A stretch of DNA of 64,000 bases from Nymphaea colorata (GCF_008831285.2 NC_045146.1:13819149-13883148), one strand, 5' to 3'. Positions 35,319 through 48,803 are shown, counted from the stretch's first letter. Translations and numbers: made by a program. Notes: generated by a model from the sequence alone, not told the origin.

Positions 35319-37552
35319 TCTTCAATTGGCATGATTCTACATGAAGAGATGGGGACGAGCCTGGTTGGAGACGGAAACAATGGAGATAACGAGCTGTGCA
35401 GACTTCCTGTTGAGAGGTTGGATCAAGACCAAATTACAAGCTTACAATAAACTTAGTTAAGAACAATGAGTTCCTTCGTTGCCTTTATGCCAAAATCACC
35501 TTCTACCCACCGCTGACCTGACCAGCTAAGCCGTAAAACTCGCAGGTTCAACAATCCCAAAGGATTGGAGACAATGGGGCCGGTTGAATTCAGGTCCCTA
35601 TTTAGGAGGAGGTGATGTAGAAGGAGGAAGCTTAGCGGCAAAGGCATGACTCGAGGGGTTCTTGACATTGTTGTGAAGTTTGTTAGAAATTTTGATTGAA
35701 TCTGTCGGGCATAGTGAATCGTACAGGAGAATAGACCATTCATGACCATGAAATGACATTACGATTATTTCAACGAAAATGTAGCAATATTACAAAGAGT
35801 AATACATAAATAGTTTATGAACATACGAAAATATTAATAAGCGAAACGTACAATCTATGTAAACCGAACTTATTTGCCACCACTTAAGCCTTATAAAATT
35901 GAGTTTTACAACATTATTTTTCGTAACAAAGAAATAATTACCATTGAAGTGAAAGATTTAGCTGCTTCGGTTTAAGCTGCCAGTTAAAACCAAGACATGG
36001 GGTTTTGGGTTGCATTGGAATTGGGTGGGATACAGTATATCTTTTAATATGAGTGTTGCAATTCTACTTTTCATGGTCCAAGAAAGTAGCGCACACTTGA
36101 ATTGAATAGGCGATATACTTTCTACATACCCACCCCCACCAGCTATACTATGCCCCATAAGGCAATAAGATAGAAAATTCTAAAATTGAGAAAAAGTAAT
36201 ACAAAAATTAGCATCAAAGAGTACAAAAAAAAAGATCCATGGAGACATTTTTTAGTCATAATATCTCATCTAAGCTTCCAAAGAAACTTAAGAATAAATC
36301 CACAAAGATCGAGAAGAAACATGACATTTTCTGTTGTTGGAGACATTTTGGCCAGTGGTACCTAACCCAGCTTCTATTTAGAAATGTGAAGATAGACAAC
36401 CCTCAACGCCAATTCCAGAAATGAGAAATCAAATGATTCCATGTAATAGTTGCTAAAATTATCAGAACATATATTGTTGAGGGTAAACTGTCAATTAAAT
36501 AAACGAATTTTTTCTTGGAAAGGTCACCCTCTTTTAAATAATATTATTTGTTTGTCTTTATAAAAACAGACTAATTGTGACAAAATTGTCAACATTTGCA
36601 ATGTATTGTGGTGCCCACATGAAAGGGTTGCTTTCTGTTGGCAATATACTTTTTTGTTTCCTTCACAATTAGACACAGCCACATGCTGCAGGCTACTTAA
36701 GAGATTTGATACTGGAAGTTTCCTTGTAATCAATAAGGGGGGCCCGAATAATTCATCAGCATTCGAAATTCATTTCAATTTCAATTTGAGGTGAAATTTT
36801 GATTCCGAGATTCTCATTCTAAAATCAAAATTTCAAGCACCATCAAACACTCCCTTAGCGTCCCATTCAGGTTACCATCTTTCTCTTCCTGCAAGCAGTT
36901 AAACAGATGTCCTATATATATATATATATGTATATATATAAAGTCATAACTGGAAGGATAAGAGTAAAATTCATGCAATTTATAAAAAAATTAACAAGAA
37001 GCCGGTGGTACATACATGAATATACCCTTGAAGAGAAGAAAAAATAAACTGAACAGATCAGATCGTATATGTGCATGGAAAAGTCAAAACCGATATGAGC
37101 GACGCAGAGAGTTGTGAAGTGACAGAAGACTTTTGCTGGTGACAGGCTGCCCCTGAAGACCACCAACTGAGCACCGACCGACCCTGCAGGTTGAACTCTT
37201 GACCTTCTTCTTCAACTGAGAAGATCTTTCTCCATCTAGCTGGAATGCATTGCTTATTGGCCTCTTTTCCGATGTTCTAGAAAGCCCTCCTGCATCAGCT
37301 GATTCAAGTCGAATCGACGGTACATCAGTTCAATTTGTCGGCCGATACAAGGGAGCCAGACCGATTCAATGTTTGCCGTGTACCATTTATTTTGTGTTGC
37401 CTTTATAAGTGTTTTTCAGTTGTTTTGTGTATAATTATCATTTATTTAATGCCGATTCTTGAGCGATTCGGCTGAATCCACCGATCCACGGACGCATCCG
37501 AAGAAGCCGGGCAACTGACTCAATTAGTTTCCCGTTTCTCAAGAATAGTGCG
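35319..37552. other. Spacer downstream of gene D, no gene
   Basis: AT-rich and collinear with 58,350-60,780. It contains a short AT tract at 36,911-36,940 and a GC-richer segment at 37,260-37,540 just beyond the gene D stop. No supported gene. Confidence 0.55.
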
Positions 37553-37555
37553 TCC

Positions 37556-37582
37556 TCCCCCCCCTCCCCCACCCCCCCCCCT
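37556..37582. repeat. Poly-C tract 3' of gene D
   Basis: Nearly uninterrupted C run with a few T and A. The gene G counterpart (60,787-60,797) is much shorter. Confidence 0.85.
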
Positions 37583-37606
37583 CAGTTTTAGTTTACGGTG
37601 GATGAT

Positions 37607-39558
37607 TCATAGAGGGAGGACGGGGTCGGAATCATTGTCTTGGATGGACTTAGGAGGTGAAGTCACCGGCAAGACCTTGGTTTGGGAGGAGGAGGCTGGA
37701 AACCGGTCTCCAGAAAAGAAGGTCTTTCTGTGAACGACAGTGAGCAGGATCAGGGCCATGGTCATGGCCAGTGATATCATAGACATGGCCCTTCTGAGAG
37801 CCTCGGCCACGACGGTCGGCACTTCCTTTGCGTACTCCGCCGAGGAGAGAGCAAGAACCGAGACAGGAAACACGTATGCCCACCATGCAGCGTTGAACTT
37901 CTTCATTGCCTTCACAAACAGGACAGGCCTCACAACCTGCACCAGGGAACGGGATTTTAGAATGAGCTCTTTTATTTACAATGTTGTCAATATTGCAGAT
38001 ACATGTTTTTCAGTTTTTTTTTTCTCATTTTATAAATTTTATAAATAAAAAGAAAAGCGATACAGGTTGATAGATAACGATACATATCGGCTGATAAACC
38101 GCATCGGCCACCTTAATTGAGAAGGAAGAGCTCGCTAGTGGTACTTATGGGATCCACTTCACCTACCTCCAACGATGTTGGCAGAGAAAAGACAAGTGTT
38201 GGTCTCTCCGATTACTGTAACCTCACAGTCTCTCTTTAATTGTGATTCCCCCACAGGCAGATACATAGGTCTTTCAGGTATTTAACCAACTCTACCAAAT
38301 TTCACGGCATCAAAGAGAAAAGGCTCCTCAAAAATGGGAATAATGAACAGTATTGTAAAAATGCTTGTTTCAGAGCTACTCATTTCTTTTTCTAAACGAT
38401 ATGGAACATGGAGCCATCTTGGCATCGATAACTATAAGATATTGTTATGGTAAAATCTAAAAAAATGTAAATTGGTATAATTTTATTCACCTATCAGCGT
38501 GTAATTTTGATTGAAGCCGGTTTGGCCAATTAAGGCCCTCATAGCTAGGGCATTTATAATAGCTTTGTTGTAATCGTTTTGATCCAAGTTCAAAGAACTT
38601 ACAGCATGACAGAGGCACGCCCAGGTCTTTCACCCCAAGAGCGGTTCTTCTGTGATGGGGAAAAGAGAAGAGATAAAAGATCATGCATGCAGCAAGAATT
38701 AAAGAGGGAAGGAAAAGAACGTACTAGCAATGTAAAAAGGAAGAGAGAGAGGAAGTGCAACATCTTGCAGCCGGAGCCGAAGTCGCCGGTGAGGGACGCC
38801 CACGCAACGCACGCCATGCTGGGGGCCGCAATCGACAGGAAGGAAGCGGGCCGCAGCTGTGCCGGGAACGAGTCGTTGTAAGGCAGGCGCTGGTATAAGG
38901 TCACGAACACCACCACGTAGTGCACGATGCCCACGGCGAACAAGAAGAGGCTGAGTTCCAGCAAGGCCAGCCGGGCGGCGGTCTGGGCGGCGACAAAGTT
39001 GCCGATGAGGGAGATGTGGGTGGATGGGTTGGCGACGGTGGAGAGGAAGCGCTTGCCCTTGGTGAACCACTGGCCATAGATCTTCACCTCCAGTAGAAGT
39101 ATGGGCATGGTGAAAGCACACCAAAAGGCCCTGGAGATGGCGGAGTTCAAGTGGCCCCAGTTCAGGAATTTGATTCCCTCCCAGCCGCTGCCCCTCCACC
39201 GGTCGTATCTGTTGGGAAGGAGGCATTGGAGGAGCAAGATGGCGGCAATCCATGGGGCGAAAAAGTAGTTGACCCGCCACCGGTCGAGGAACTCGGCCTT
39301 GACGACGTCGAAGTAGAAGATGCATTTGAAGAGGTAGGCAAGGGAGGAAGAAGAGAGGACGAGAGCAGCCAGCAGCCAGAAGGACTTCTCGACGATAGAG
39401 TTGAAGATGGGAGGCCATGGATCGGAGAAAGAGGCGGAGTTCAGCGTCCTCCAGAGGACAGCTTGGCTCGCAAGGGCCATGGAGACGCGGAAGAGGTCTG
39501 CGTGGAACCTTGCCAAGAAGGGAGAGATGGGCTGATCGCTCTCGTGCTGCCCGGTCAT
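37607..39558 (-). CDS. SLAH: SLAH anion channel gene D
   Basis: Exon 1 is 38,725-39,558 (278 codons, donor CTA|GTACGT). The intron is 37,937-38,724 (788 bp). Exon 2 is 37,607-37,936 (acceptor GGTGCAG). The product has 387 residues. Motifs: FLARFHADLF at 14-23, FAPWIAAILLLQ, KIYGQWFTKGKRFLS, ANPSTHIS, TLYQRLP, LRPASFLS, then VVRPVLFVKAMKKF and AWWAYVFPVSVLALSS in exon 2. The tail ends DSDPVLPL. The N-terminus before the channel domain is only 13 residues, so the long phosphorylation-rich N-terminus of SLAC1 and SLAH3 is absent. The start follows a TATA box at 39,598. It is almost identical to gene G, intron included. Other start choices are unlikely, since the first Met is conserved in G. Confidence 0.94.
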
Positions 39559-39597
39559 GCTGATTCTTGATGCTAAAAATGGAGGAGGCTCTGGTTG

Positions 39598-39605
39598 TAT
39601 TTATA
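39598..39605 (-). promoter_or_regulatory. TATA box of gene D
   Basis: Minus-strand TATAAATA, 40-47 bp before the ATG, same position as in gene G and the orphan promoters. Confidence 0.65.
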
Positions 39606-39619
39606 AACTCCCTGAGAAG

Positions 39620-42577
39620 AGAGAGACGTACAGCATTTAGATTTATCTTCGCTTGCTTTGTTTCCTGCGCGCCTTCCTTTCTTTCCTCCGCCAGTAGTGC
39701 CTGTTTGCTTCAGAATTTAATATTTAGTTGAGTCTAAGATTGAAGACGCTTGCAATGGGCAGACAAGTCAAAAATCAAGGTGGCCAGAGTCCAACGTCGA
39801 CAGTGTTTACTGGTTGCATATGGTACTTTTTTAACTGTTTCCTGCCCAAGGATCAATGGAGGTTCATCTTTCTGTCTCTCCCTCACCAAATAGTGGTAGT
39901 GGGCAGCGCAGTCGGGTTGGGTGGCATATTGTAGCCACATCGAATCTTGAGAAATGGTGTTGCAGAGTATTGATCTTTAATTAGATGCTAAGTGGACTGG
40001 TTTTTGTCTGCTTCCCCTCTTTCTTTCTCTTGAAAAGATATGCCGGCATATTATGGTCTCACATTGACTCCGCAGCTGGATCGCCGAAAGGGGACAAAAG
40101 TTAGTTTTCTCATTCAAACTATGGAACTAAATATGCAACTTGTTTTGATCTGATCCTCACAACCTTCAACTTGTTTGTGTCCAAAGTTAAGTCCACTAAA
40201 TTTATGAAAGAGAACTGAAAAAGAGAACAGAAGCCCGCTAATCGATAAACAATAGCAATTATATGCGGCTTGGTTTCAAATCTAACGAGAGTACATAGAT
40301 CTCACTTGACATGATCATTCAAGATAAAAAAAAAAAGAGGAAAAAGACGGAGAAAAAAGGGATATTCTATTTTGCTTATTGATCTGTGCAGGAAATTTGG
40401 TCATAGGACGCAACCGGCTCTAGGTTTTGACATTGTAGGTCTAATGCAAGCGATGTGGAAATTGACAAGCTCAAGGGGAAGAGCCTCCTTTGAATTAATT
40501 AAAATGATGTGTCTTCTATAGGTGCTTAGCAGCTCATACCCCATCGCTAGTCATATATCATATCATGCATGACCTACTCTCGCAACAGGTGCCTTCTTGT
40601 GCAATTTTAATCGCAATATTTTTCATTTTGCAGTCCCATGTTTAATGTTGTATTCTAAAAAGCAGTTTCAAGTTTTCCAAAATTGCATCTCAAGACTCTA
40701 ATTGGAGAGCCACTAATTAGAGACTCTAGAGTCATGGTTGGAGTAGGTGAAATGTCCAAACAAATAACCTTTTCGACTATACTATATGGCATGCCTAAAC
40801 AAATAATCAGCTCGACTCAAATCTTTGTATCAATGTATCAAAATCGGTGTGCATGGCAAATTGATTCCATTCAGTGACTCATTCAAGAATGAGAGTCAAT
40901 TTGCATACGCATTTCATTTGGATTTCAATTCATGCTAATCAATAAGTCAACCGATTTGCCAAATCAACAGCTTGGCCGATTCAATTAATCTAAAACCATC
41001 TTATGTTATGGTGCATATCTGCCAGCATGAGCACGTATGTCTTCTTTACATTTTCAAAATGAATTTATTTAAAATAGAATATTTAAAACAAAAAAAATAT
41101 TTTATTTGTGGCCAGTACGCACTGGGGTGCAGATATAAGAATTTTTCTTAGGGTATTTTTCAAAATTTTTACTTATATTTTTTTTGAAAAAATTGGAAAT
41201 TATGACAGGTGTTTTATTTCATTGTTTTTCGAAATATGCCCTATCATTTAAGCTTCCATTTCGAGTTTTACAACAATAATACTGGAACTTGCGTCTTCAC
41301 GTCTGTTTTTGGCACCTCCAATGAAATAACAAAAAGAAGCTGCTTTCTTTCGAATTACAAAGAAAACAATGGATCACGGTTGAAGCCAAAAAGCCATTAA
41401 ATTTTTTTTATTATTTTCATTATATCAGTCTAGGGGAGCACATAAAAGTACAATGCCGTAAGGGGAGTCTGACGTTGAGCACTTTTTGGGTCCCATCTCT
41501 GACCAATGTGACAGTAACAGGCCATCCCTATCCTGCAAACCACATCATGGTGACCTGACAAGCGCACCCGATCCAACCACCCTCTTGGATCTCCTCAGAT
41601 CCAACCCTTACAACTTGAATACTCAATAATATTTAGATCAATCTAAGTTGCATCTCATACATGCGACAGCTAAAATAAATGTGTCGTTCCAAATTTATTA
41701 GGTTGGCATTTGCACCATACACCAACGAGCATGTCAGTGCAGTTTGATAAAACTTGCATATGAATCTTTTTTTTTTTTTTTTTTTTGGTCTTTAAGTGGG
41801 TTGGCTTGATGGATGAAATGGTGGCTAGTAGGCGGGCAAGATTCATTTTAAAAATAACGTCGACATGCAAGATGAAGCATGGTAATGGTGGTACGTCAAA
41901 GCGTCGAAAGTAGACTCTCTACCTAAGGAGACGATGGTTTAGCTAAAGCTTCAACTCTCTTTTTGGCGGTAGGATGGATGAAATGCTCTATCTACTGTAC
42001 TTTGGAGATAACCCATTTCCTTACTTTTACTTTTAAACAAAGTCATGAATGAGAACCAAAACTGCATGTAACTGTGCTTTTTATTTTTCTTTTCTTTCAT
42101 TAAAAGTAATAAGCAAGGAAGGATCTACCATGAAAAAGACAACCATATTCCTTTCTAGAACTACTGATCTTCGCCAAGCGTTCCTTAATGATTTGAATCA
42201 ATTGACTGTAGCAAGACCCAATGTGCCCAGTTTGAATAATTTCCAGTACTGGCAGCTTTAATGTACTTTCTCCGACAACTACGTAAACCAAACTATGCGG
42301 GACTATTGAGAACCTCACAAAAGTAACCTGTCGTTGAGCAATGATTTAAAGTCTTCAAAATGTCCCTCTTTTGCCCAGTTAGGACAACTTTAATTTCTTC
42401 CACCTTCGACTTCCTTCAACAACAAGGCTTAAAGCTGACCCACCATGGGATGTAAACGATTCAAATTCAAGTCCAATCTAGCATTTACAGCAACCAAATT
42501 AATCGATTTGATTGTAATGGGATTAGAACTTGATCTCCCGCTCCATTGGCAGAACCAAAAATTTGTTCGGAGGGACA

Positions 42578-42666
<89 letters not shown>

Positions 42667-43571
42667 CAGAGCAATGATTTGTTGATGTTAATATGAAAAT
42701 AGAAAAACATTGAAAGGCTGGTGTGGACAATGGCTCCACCTCATTCCAACCTCAACTTTTGCAATCAAATTCATGTCATAAGATCTGATATTTATGTGTA
42801 TTGGATAGAACCTTTATCAGATACATATCAGTCTCGGATTTGGGATTTGTAGATCAAACTACATACTAGATTTGATCTCAAATAGTAATTGAATCTGTAA
42901 GGGTTTCAAGATACGGTAATCAGATGTATCCAATCCATTCACATCCCTAGACCCATCTATCTGGTTCCAATAGGCACTTGTCTGCCATTGGTGTGACCTA
43001 CATCAAATGAATCATAGTGAGGCCAAGTCATTTATGAAGTCATTGGAAGATCTCTTTCTCCATGACATATGCTTTATTGCCTTCACTAAACAAAAATTTC
43101 AAAAACGAAGAGTTGACTCAGACCTATAAATGCACCTTAAGGAATAGGATTTAAGATATGAATAACTTGGCATAAATGAATGAACTCAGCACTAGATAAG
43201 GTTTACCTAGCACATGTAAGCTACATTACCATATGAAACATTATGTTGTCATTTGCTTGATGCCACTTTGATATGAGCTAAAAAGGATCAAACCCCAGCT
43301 GAACGATGACCGATCTAATTCTTTATTGTTTGATTGGAAGCAATTATAAGATCCTCCAAACAAATATTTTGGATCTGACGAAATCCATTGACATGGAGTC
43401 GAGCCAACATTTGAAACTCTATATGGCAATAGAGAAAACGATGAAATGCTCGCAAACAAACTTCTTATATGTCTCAAGCAAGTGGGAATAAGATGTAGAT
43501 AAACATTGTCCAATCAAACTCCAAGCCATGCTGCCAGATCCAATTCAACTGATCCAACTCTTTAAGTATCA
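39620..43571. other. Upstream region of gene D and inter-block spacer
   Basis: 39,620-40,769 is shared with 62,840-64,000. 40,770-43,588 has no second copy in the window. It holds an AT microsatellite (42,582-42,664), an antisense copy of the dispersed TAGGGATGTGAAT repeat (about 42,790-42,955) and a fragment like the 33,584 hairpin end (GGCTGGTGTGGACA, 42,718). No supported gene. Confidence 0.5.
42582..42664. repeat. (AT)n microsatellite
   Basis: About 41 AT repeats in the inter-block spacer. Confidence 0.97.
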
Positions 43572-44795
43572 CTATCCAGATCCAATTGCTTTCCCGAAAA
43601 CAATCGGGAGCAGAACCAAGACGAGGGTGACAAACAGCGAAGCCATAGACAGGACCCTTCTAATTTGATGAGCCAAGACGGTGTCTGTTGCCTTCGCATA
43701 TGAGGCCGATGAGAGTGCAAGCGTCGTCACAGGGAAGGAATAAGCCCACCATGCAAAACTGAACTTCTTCATCGAATTCTGGAAAAGCGGTGGCGTGACA
43801 ATCTATTAAACAGAAATTGTAAACAAGCGATCAGAACGATGAACTGAAGAGAAGGACTTTTAACTCGACAATTTATGTAAAACAAGTGTTATCAAGGTAA
43901 GGTTAGTAGCAAATTTAAACTGACGAGTAGTGCCATGTGAGCTTACTAGCGATGTGAAGAGGAGGAGGGAAAGGAAGTACAACATCTTGCAGCCGGCGCC
44001 GAAGTAGCCGGAGATCGACTCCCATGCAACAGACGCCACGCTCGGTGCAGCGATCGACAAGAAGGACGCTGGTCGTAGTTGGATCGTGATGGACCTGACG
44101 CTTGATAGGCGCTGATACAATGCAATAAACACCACAACACAATGCATGATGCCGATGGAAAATAAAAAGAGACTGATTTGTGGCAAGGAGAGGTCGGCGG
44201 CGGTCTGAGCTGCAGCGAAGTGGCCGATCATGCAGAGGTGGGTGGAAGGGGTCGCTATGGCCGCCAAGATTTGCTTGTCCTTGGTGAACGACTGGCCATA
44301 GATCTTGAACTGCAGCAGAAGCACAGGCAAGGTGAAGGAGCCCCAAAGGGCCATCGAGATGACTCTGCCCAAATGGACCCAGTTGAAGAAATTGGTTCCC
44401 TCTAAGCTAATGCCCAGCCTCCAATATCGGTCTTGTATGGAGGCAGGGATTAGGATGCACCGAAGGAGCAAGATGGCGGAAATCCATGGCGTAAAGAGGT
44501 AGTTCACCCAGAAAGGGTGGAGGAAATCGACCTTGACAATGTTGGAGTAGAATATATATTTGAGGATGTATAAGAGGAAGGAGGAGGAGAGAGCGAGAGC
44601 GGCCAGCAGCCAGGAGTACTTCTCTAAGACGGAGTTGAAGATGGGAGGCCATGGATCGTAGAAGGACATGGAGTTCATCGTCCTCCAAAGGACAGCTTGG
44701 CCGGCGAGGGCCATGGAGACCATGAAGAGGTCTGCGTGAAACCTTGCCAAGAATGGAGAAGGTGACTGACCAGTAGTCCCTCGCTTTCCGTCCAT
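43572..44795 (-). CDS. SLAH: SLAH anion channel gene E (copy of B, altered tail)
   Basis: Exon 1 is 43,947-44,795 (283 codons). The intron is 43,803-43,946 (144 bp). Exon 2 is 43,572-43,802. The product has 359 residues. It differs from gene B at about ten positions in exon 1, including I to L in FHAD(I/L)F, N to K before IYGQ and S to C in THLSM. It shares the unusual IYGQSFTKDK. Exon 2 starts IVTPPLFQNS and keeps both last helices. After VFGKA homology to B stops at 43,589, and only IGSG and a stop follow, so about 45 residues of B's tail are lost. This is the edge of the duplicated block. The channel core is complete, so function is possible; stability or regulation may differ. Whether a polyadenylation signal exists downstream is unclear. 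Confidence 0.85.
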
Positions 44796-44842
44796 AGTGG
44801 TTGTTGCTTCTTGCGGGAAGGAGAGAGACAGGATCTATTTGT

Positions 44843-46796
44843 ACTAGGAACCTAATTTTAATGAGACGGTGAGGCAGAGATAAAACAGTCAGAAGGAGTC
44901 AACAAGGACTCTCCATCACAATTGCATCTACTAGGGACATGAATGGATAAGATTTGAATCAGATATACTTAACTACTTAAGATTCAGATGTACAAAAAGG
45001 TTTATCGGTCAATTAAAAGCTTGAATCATGTTTGGATTTAAGAAATCATGTCTAATTGAATTCCGAAATGGGTTTAAGAAAACAACCGATTGAATTATGA
45101 TTTAAATTCGAACTCAGATTCATTTTCTGTTTCAAATAAATATCTTATATTGATTATTAATATCAATTTTTAGTTCTGTTGTGTACTCAAAAAGTGATAT
45201 TCAGAATTAGATGTGGACATAAAATTCCGATTCAGATTTTGAATTTAGAAGTTGGATGCAGATATAACATATATATTTTTTCTCATTAGTATTCGATTTT
45301 TATATAACCTATGAACATCTTCAGCATTTTATATGAAGAGATTTTTCTATAGAAGTCCTTTCCTCATGTAGGTTATATATTTGCGAAACCAAACTTTCCC
45401 TTTTATCTGTTTTCAAATAAACCTATTCGATTTTTTGGGGTTATCTATATTTAAAGGAGTTATTAGAAACTGTCAAGTGTACCTATACGAACACTGTGTT
45501 TGCCAATACTAATGGTTGATTTTAACAAACCAAAAACGACAATTTACTTTAGCGAACTTGGTTATATGTGCCGAACTTGGTTATATGGCAATACTGGTAC
45601 AATTTTTCGTATGCCATTATGGTTATTGATTAAAATACTTTTAGTTCACATTGAAAAAGAAAACTTTTTGTAAAAAGAAAACTGAAAATGAAAAAAAGTA
45701 AAAAGAATAGGAAGAACATTTCTTTTTAATAAATTATCAAAATGTCATTCCTTCCTTTACAGTGCATAGTGCGTTCCGTGCACAAAACTTGCTCTCCTAC
45801 TTTATGGGCACAAGTGTGTTTGATAATTGGAATGCCACATGCTATAGAATGTAAATGTTCTACGAGTGTATAATGCATCGTTCTTGTTACCAAATGCCTT
45901 AAATATTGAGGTCCACACCATGATCAATCTGACGTTGAGAGATCCAAATTCATTTAAGACAGGCCTTTCAAACACGTTTGAGGCATACAAACACGGTACC
46001 AAATTGAAACTTACAACGAAAAAGGGGTGAACAAAAATGGGAGGAGAGATTGTGTCGTTGGTGTGGTAAGCAAGTGGAAACGATTGTCTTAATCTGCGTC
46101 ATTAGGGGAGACAAGAATTTGTGGCAAGGGGCAATAATATACAAATTGTTATGTTTTAGGGACACCAATATTTAAATAAACTGAACTATATTGAAGGATT
46201 GATATATAAATTAATAACTAAATTTTATAAGTTAGTATGGGCCACGGCCCAACAAGCCAACACGCTGCTGCCAGTCATGCAGTGGTGTCCACTACATCTA
46301 TCTCCCTTGCCCACTTTCACTGTACCCTTCACCCACTCTTAAAGGTAAGTGTCATTTATATGGACGAGTACACCTTTACATTGTGCATGCATATACCTAG
46401 CTCTGAGTATGTATTGCTTCCTTCCATGTTCTTTTACATTCCATGGCTTCTAGTTTCCTGAGCATTTTACATCACGATTTAATTAATCAATTAATTTTGA
46501 ACGAAACTGCCTCATTTTATTTGCTTAAAAGTTGAAGGTTTTTGAATGAAATGTGTTTTGTATTTCTAAATTAATATCCCAGTGGTCTTCTTATCCAAAG
46601 TCTCATTTTGAGGTAAACCATAATAATTATTACTGCCCTTCCTCTCTCTGCAAATTAATGTAGGTAGATGCCTAAAATCGTGGATTAAAGCATATGTATA
46701 TATGAGGTACAAGGGTGACTCTCCACCACTAAACCTTATAAGGACAACGGAAAGCAATAAAATGGTTGGATTGAGACTTAGGCTAATGTCTTCAAC
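44843..46796. other. Upstream region of gene E, no gene
   Basis: Collinear with 18,800-20,341, then 190 bp of its own (46,514-46,702), then collinear with 23,993 onward. It includes the dispersed TAGGGACATGAAT repeat at 44,930-45,300. No supported gene. Confidence 0.55.
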
Positions 46797-47141
46797 TTGT
46801 CCACCACAGCTTTCCTCTTATATCAACTATTCCGACGCAATTTTTCGTTTTTGTTCCTGAAGCCTGCAACTAAAAGTCTAAAAATAACATGCCAGTTCAT
46901 GGCCAGTCGCAAACAAACGAATGATTCGGAAGGCAAAGTGGTGCACATCGGCATTCATTTGCAGAAACAACAATCGAGAATTCAGATAATGTTCCATACT
47001 TGTTATTAAGAAAAAATAGCGACGTCAGAGCAAAGCTTAAAAGCTACAAAGGCCTATTAGATTAACACTACAATTATTTGCAAAGTTCTTATATATCTGT
47101 ATGTATGTGTGTCTGATTCCAAAATTTTTCCTTTTCTCCAT

Positions 47142-48559
47142 TTACAGAGGAAGAGACGGGGATGAAGAAGGCTCGGGCTCCTCCATTGCCCTAGACGGTG
47201 AAGCCATGGGCATAACTTTTGCTTGAGAATTTTGTTGACGCGTATTAGCAAAGATGACCTTCCTATGAACAACGGTGAGCAGGATCAAGGCGAGGGTCAT
47301 AAGCAGTGAAGCCATGGATATGACCCTTCTGATCGCATGAGCTAAGCCGGTGTGCACTTCCTCCGCATATGCAGCTGAGGAGAGAGCGAGCATTGTGACG
47401 GGGAAGACGTAAGCCCACCATGCAGAACTGAACCTCCTCATTGCCTTCACAAAAAGCGTCGGCCGGACTACCTGTGGTAATTAAAGAAGGATTGTAAAAA
47501 ATTGAGAATGTATGAAATATTTTCCCATTGATAAAAAATTTCAAAAATGCCCCCACCTCCCTTTGGTGTATATTTGTTGGGTGCACACCTTCATACATGC
47601 AACTCAATCCCATCATACCCAACGACCTATGTATGTCCAAGGGTACATGCTTGTGCATATAACGAGCTTCATGTGTAGTTTTAGTTCCTGTGTATTAACG
47701 TGTGTGATTTGAAAAGTAACGGACTTACTAGCAACATGAAGAGAAAGAGGGAGAGGAAGTACAGCATCTTGCAACCGGAGCCGAAGTGGCCGGAGACCGC
47801 CTCCCACGCAATGGACGCCACGCTAGGCGCCGCGATCGACAAAAAGGACGCCGGCCGTAGTTGCACCGGGACAGATCCGGTGCAAGGAAGGCGCTGATAC
47901 AATGTGACAAACACCACAACATAATGTATGATGCCTATGGAGAACAAGAACAAGCCGAGTTCGAGCCAGGCGAGCCGGGCGGCAGTCTGCGCGGCGACGA
48001 AGTTGCCGATGAGGGAGAGGTGGGTGGAAGGGTTGGCCACAGTGGAGAGGAAGCGCTTGCCCTTGGTGAACCACTGGCCGTAGATCTTCACCTCCAGCAG
48101 CAGTATAGGAATGGTGAAGGCACACCAGATGGTCCTCGCGATGGTTGAATTCAGGTAGCCCCAGTTGAAAAATTTGATCCCTTCCAAGCTGCTACCTCTC
48201 CAATGGTCGTATCTGGAAGGGAGGACGCACTGGAGGAGCAAGATAGCGGCGATCCATGGGGCGAAGAGGTAGTTGACTCGCCACCGGTCGAGGAACTCGG
48301 CCTTGACGATGTGGAAGTAGAAGACGGACTTGAAGAGGTAGGCAAGGGTGGAGGAGGAGAGGACGAGAGCAGCCAGCAGCCAGAAGGACTTCTCGGCGAT
48401 GGAGTTGAAGATGGGGGGCCATGGATCGGAGAAGGAGCCGGAGCTGAGTGTCCTCCACAGGACAGCTTGGCTCGCGAGGGCCATGGAGACGCGGAAAAGG
48501 TCTGCGTGGAACCGAGCCAAGAAACAAGAGGACTGATCAGACTCCTGCCTCCCAGCCAT
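47142..48559 (-). CDS. SLAH: SLAH anion channel gene F (copy of C)
   Basis: Exon 1 is 47,729-48,559 (277 codons). The intron is 47,472-47,728 (257 bp, much shorter than in C). Exon 2 is 47,142-47,471 (330 bp). The product has 386 residues. The N-terminus is MAGRQESDQSSCF rather than MAGSDQSSPF; after that the two proteins are nearly the same, with KIYGQWFTKGKRFLS, ANPSTHLS, TLYQRLP and LRPASFLS all intact. In exon 2 the changes are SSAEYAQ to SSAAYAE. The tail ends SPSLPL as in C. Splice sites are canonical (CTA|GTAAGT, CAG before GTAGTCCGG). No disabling change seen. Plasma-membrane anion channel by family. Confidence 0.93.
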
Positions 48560-48598
48560 AGTGATTTTTTATGTTAGAATGAGGGAGGCTGCTGGTTT

Positions 48599-48608
48599 CT
48601 ATATATAG
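48599..48608 (-). promoter_or_regulatory. TATA box of gene F
   Basis: Minus-strand CTATATATAG, 40-49 bp before the ATG. Confidence 0.6.
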
Positions 48609-48659
48609 ATCACCTAAAGAATGCTGACAGTGCAGAGAGTCAGAGAGAGAATTTTTAAT

Positions 48660-48803
48660 TGCTTTCTTCCTAAATATCATTTTTAAAATTTTTGTTATAT
48701 ATGATAAGTAATTTTTTTTTTAAATTCATATGTAATTTTTTTTTAAAAATATTTTTTGAGGTGGAGCTAGAACCCATGCTGGCCTCTGCTTGGCTCCACC
48801 CCT
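48660..48803. mobile_element. hAT-like MITE upstream of gene F
   Basis: T/A-rich body, ending GGCTCCACCCCT. Counterpart of 26,420-26,598 upstream of gene C. Confidence 0.5.

Larger units (their letters stand above)
17553..40769. repeat. Segmental duplication, block 1 (genes B, C, D)
   Basis: Collinear with 43,589-64,000. Anchor pairs: 17,553/43,589, 18,758/44,795, 23,993/46,703, 29,738/52,331, 39,558/62,776, 40,769/64,000. The right limit is unknown because block 2 runs off the window. Spacers differ by roughly 5-10% with many indels; coding regions differ less. Confidence 0.92.

Noticed and set aside
43241-43513. 90-codon minus-strand ORF next to the block 2 edge
   Set aside because: No recognisable motif, and the surrounding sequence looks like repeat debris.
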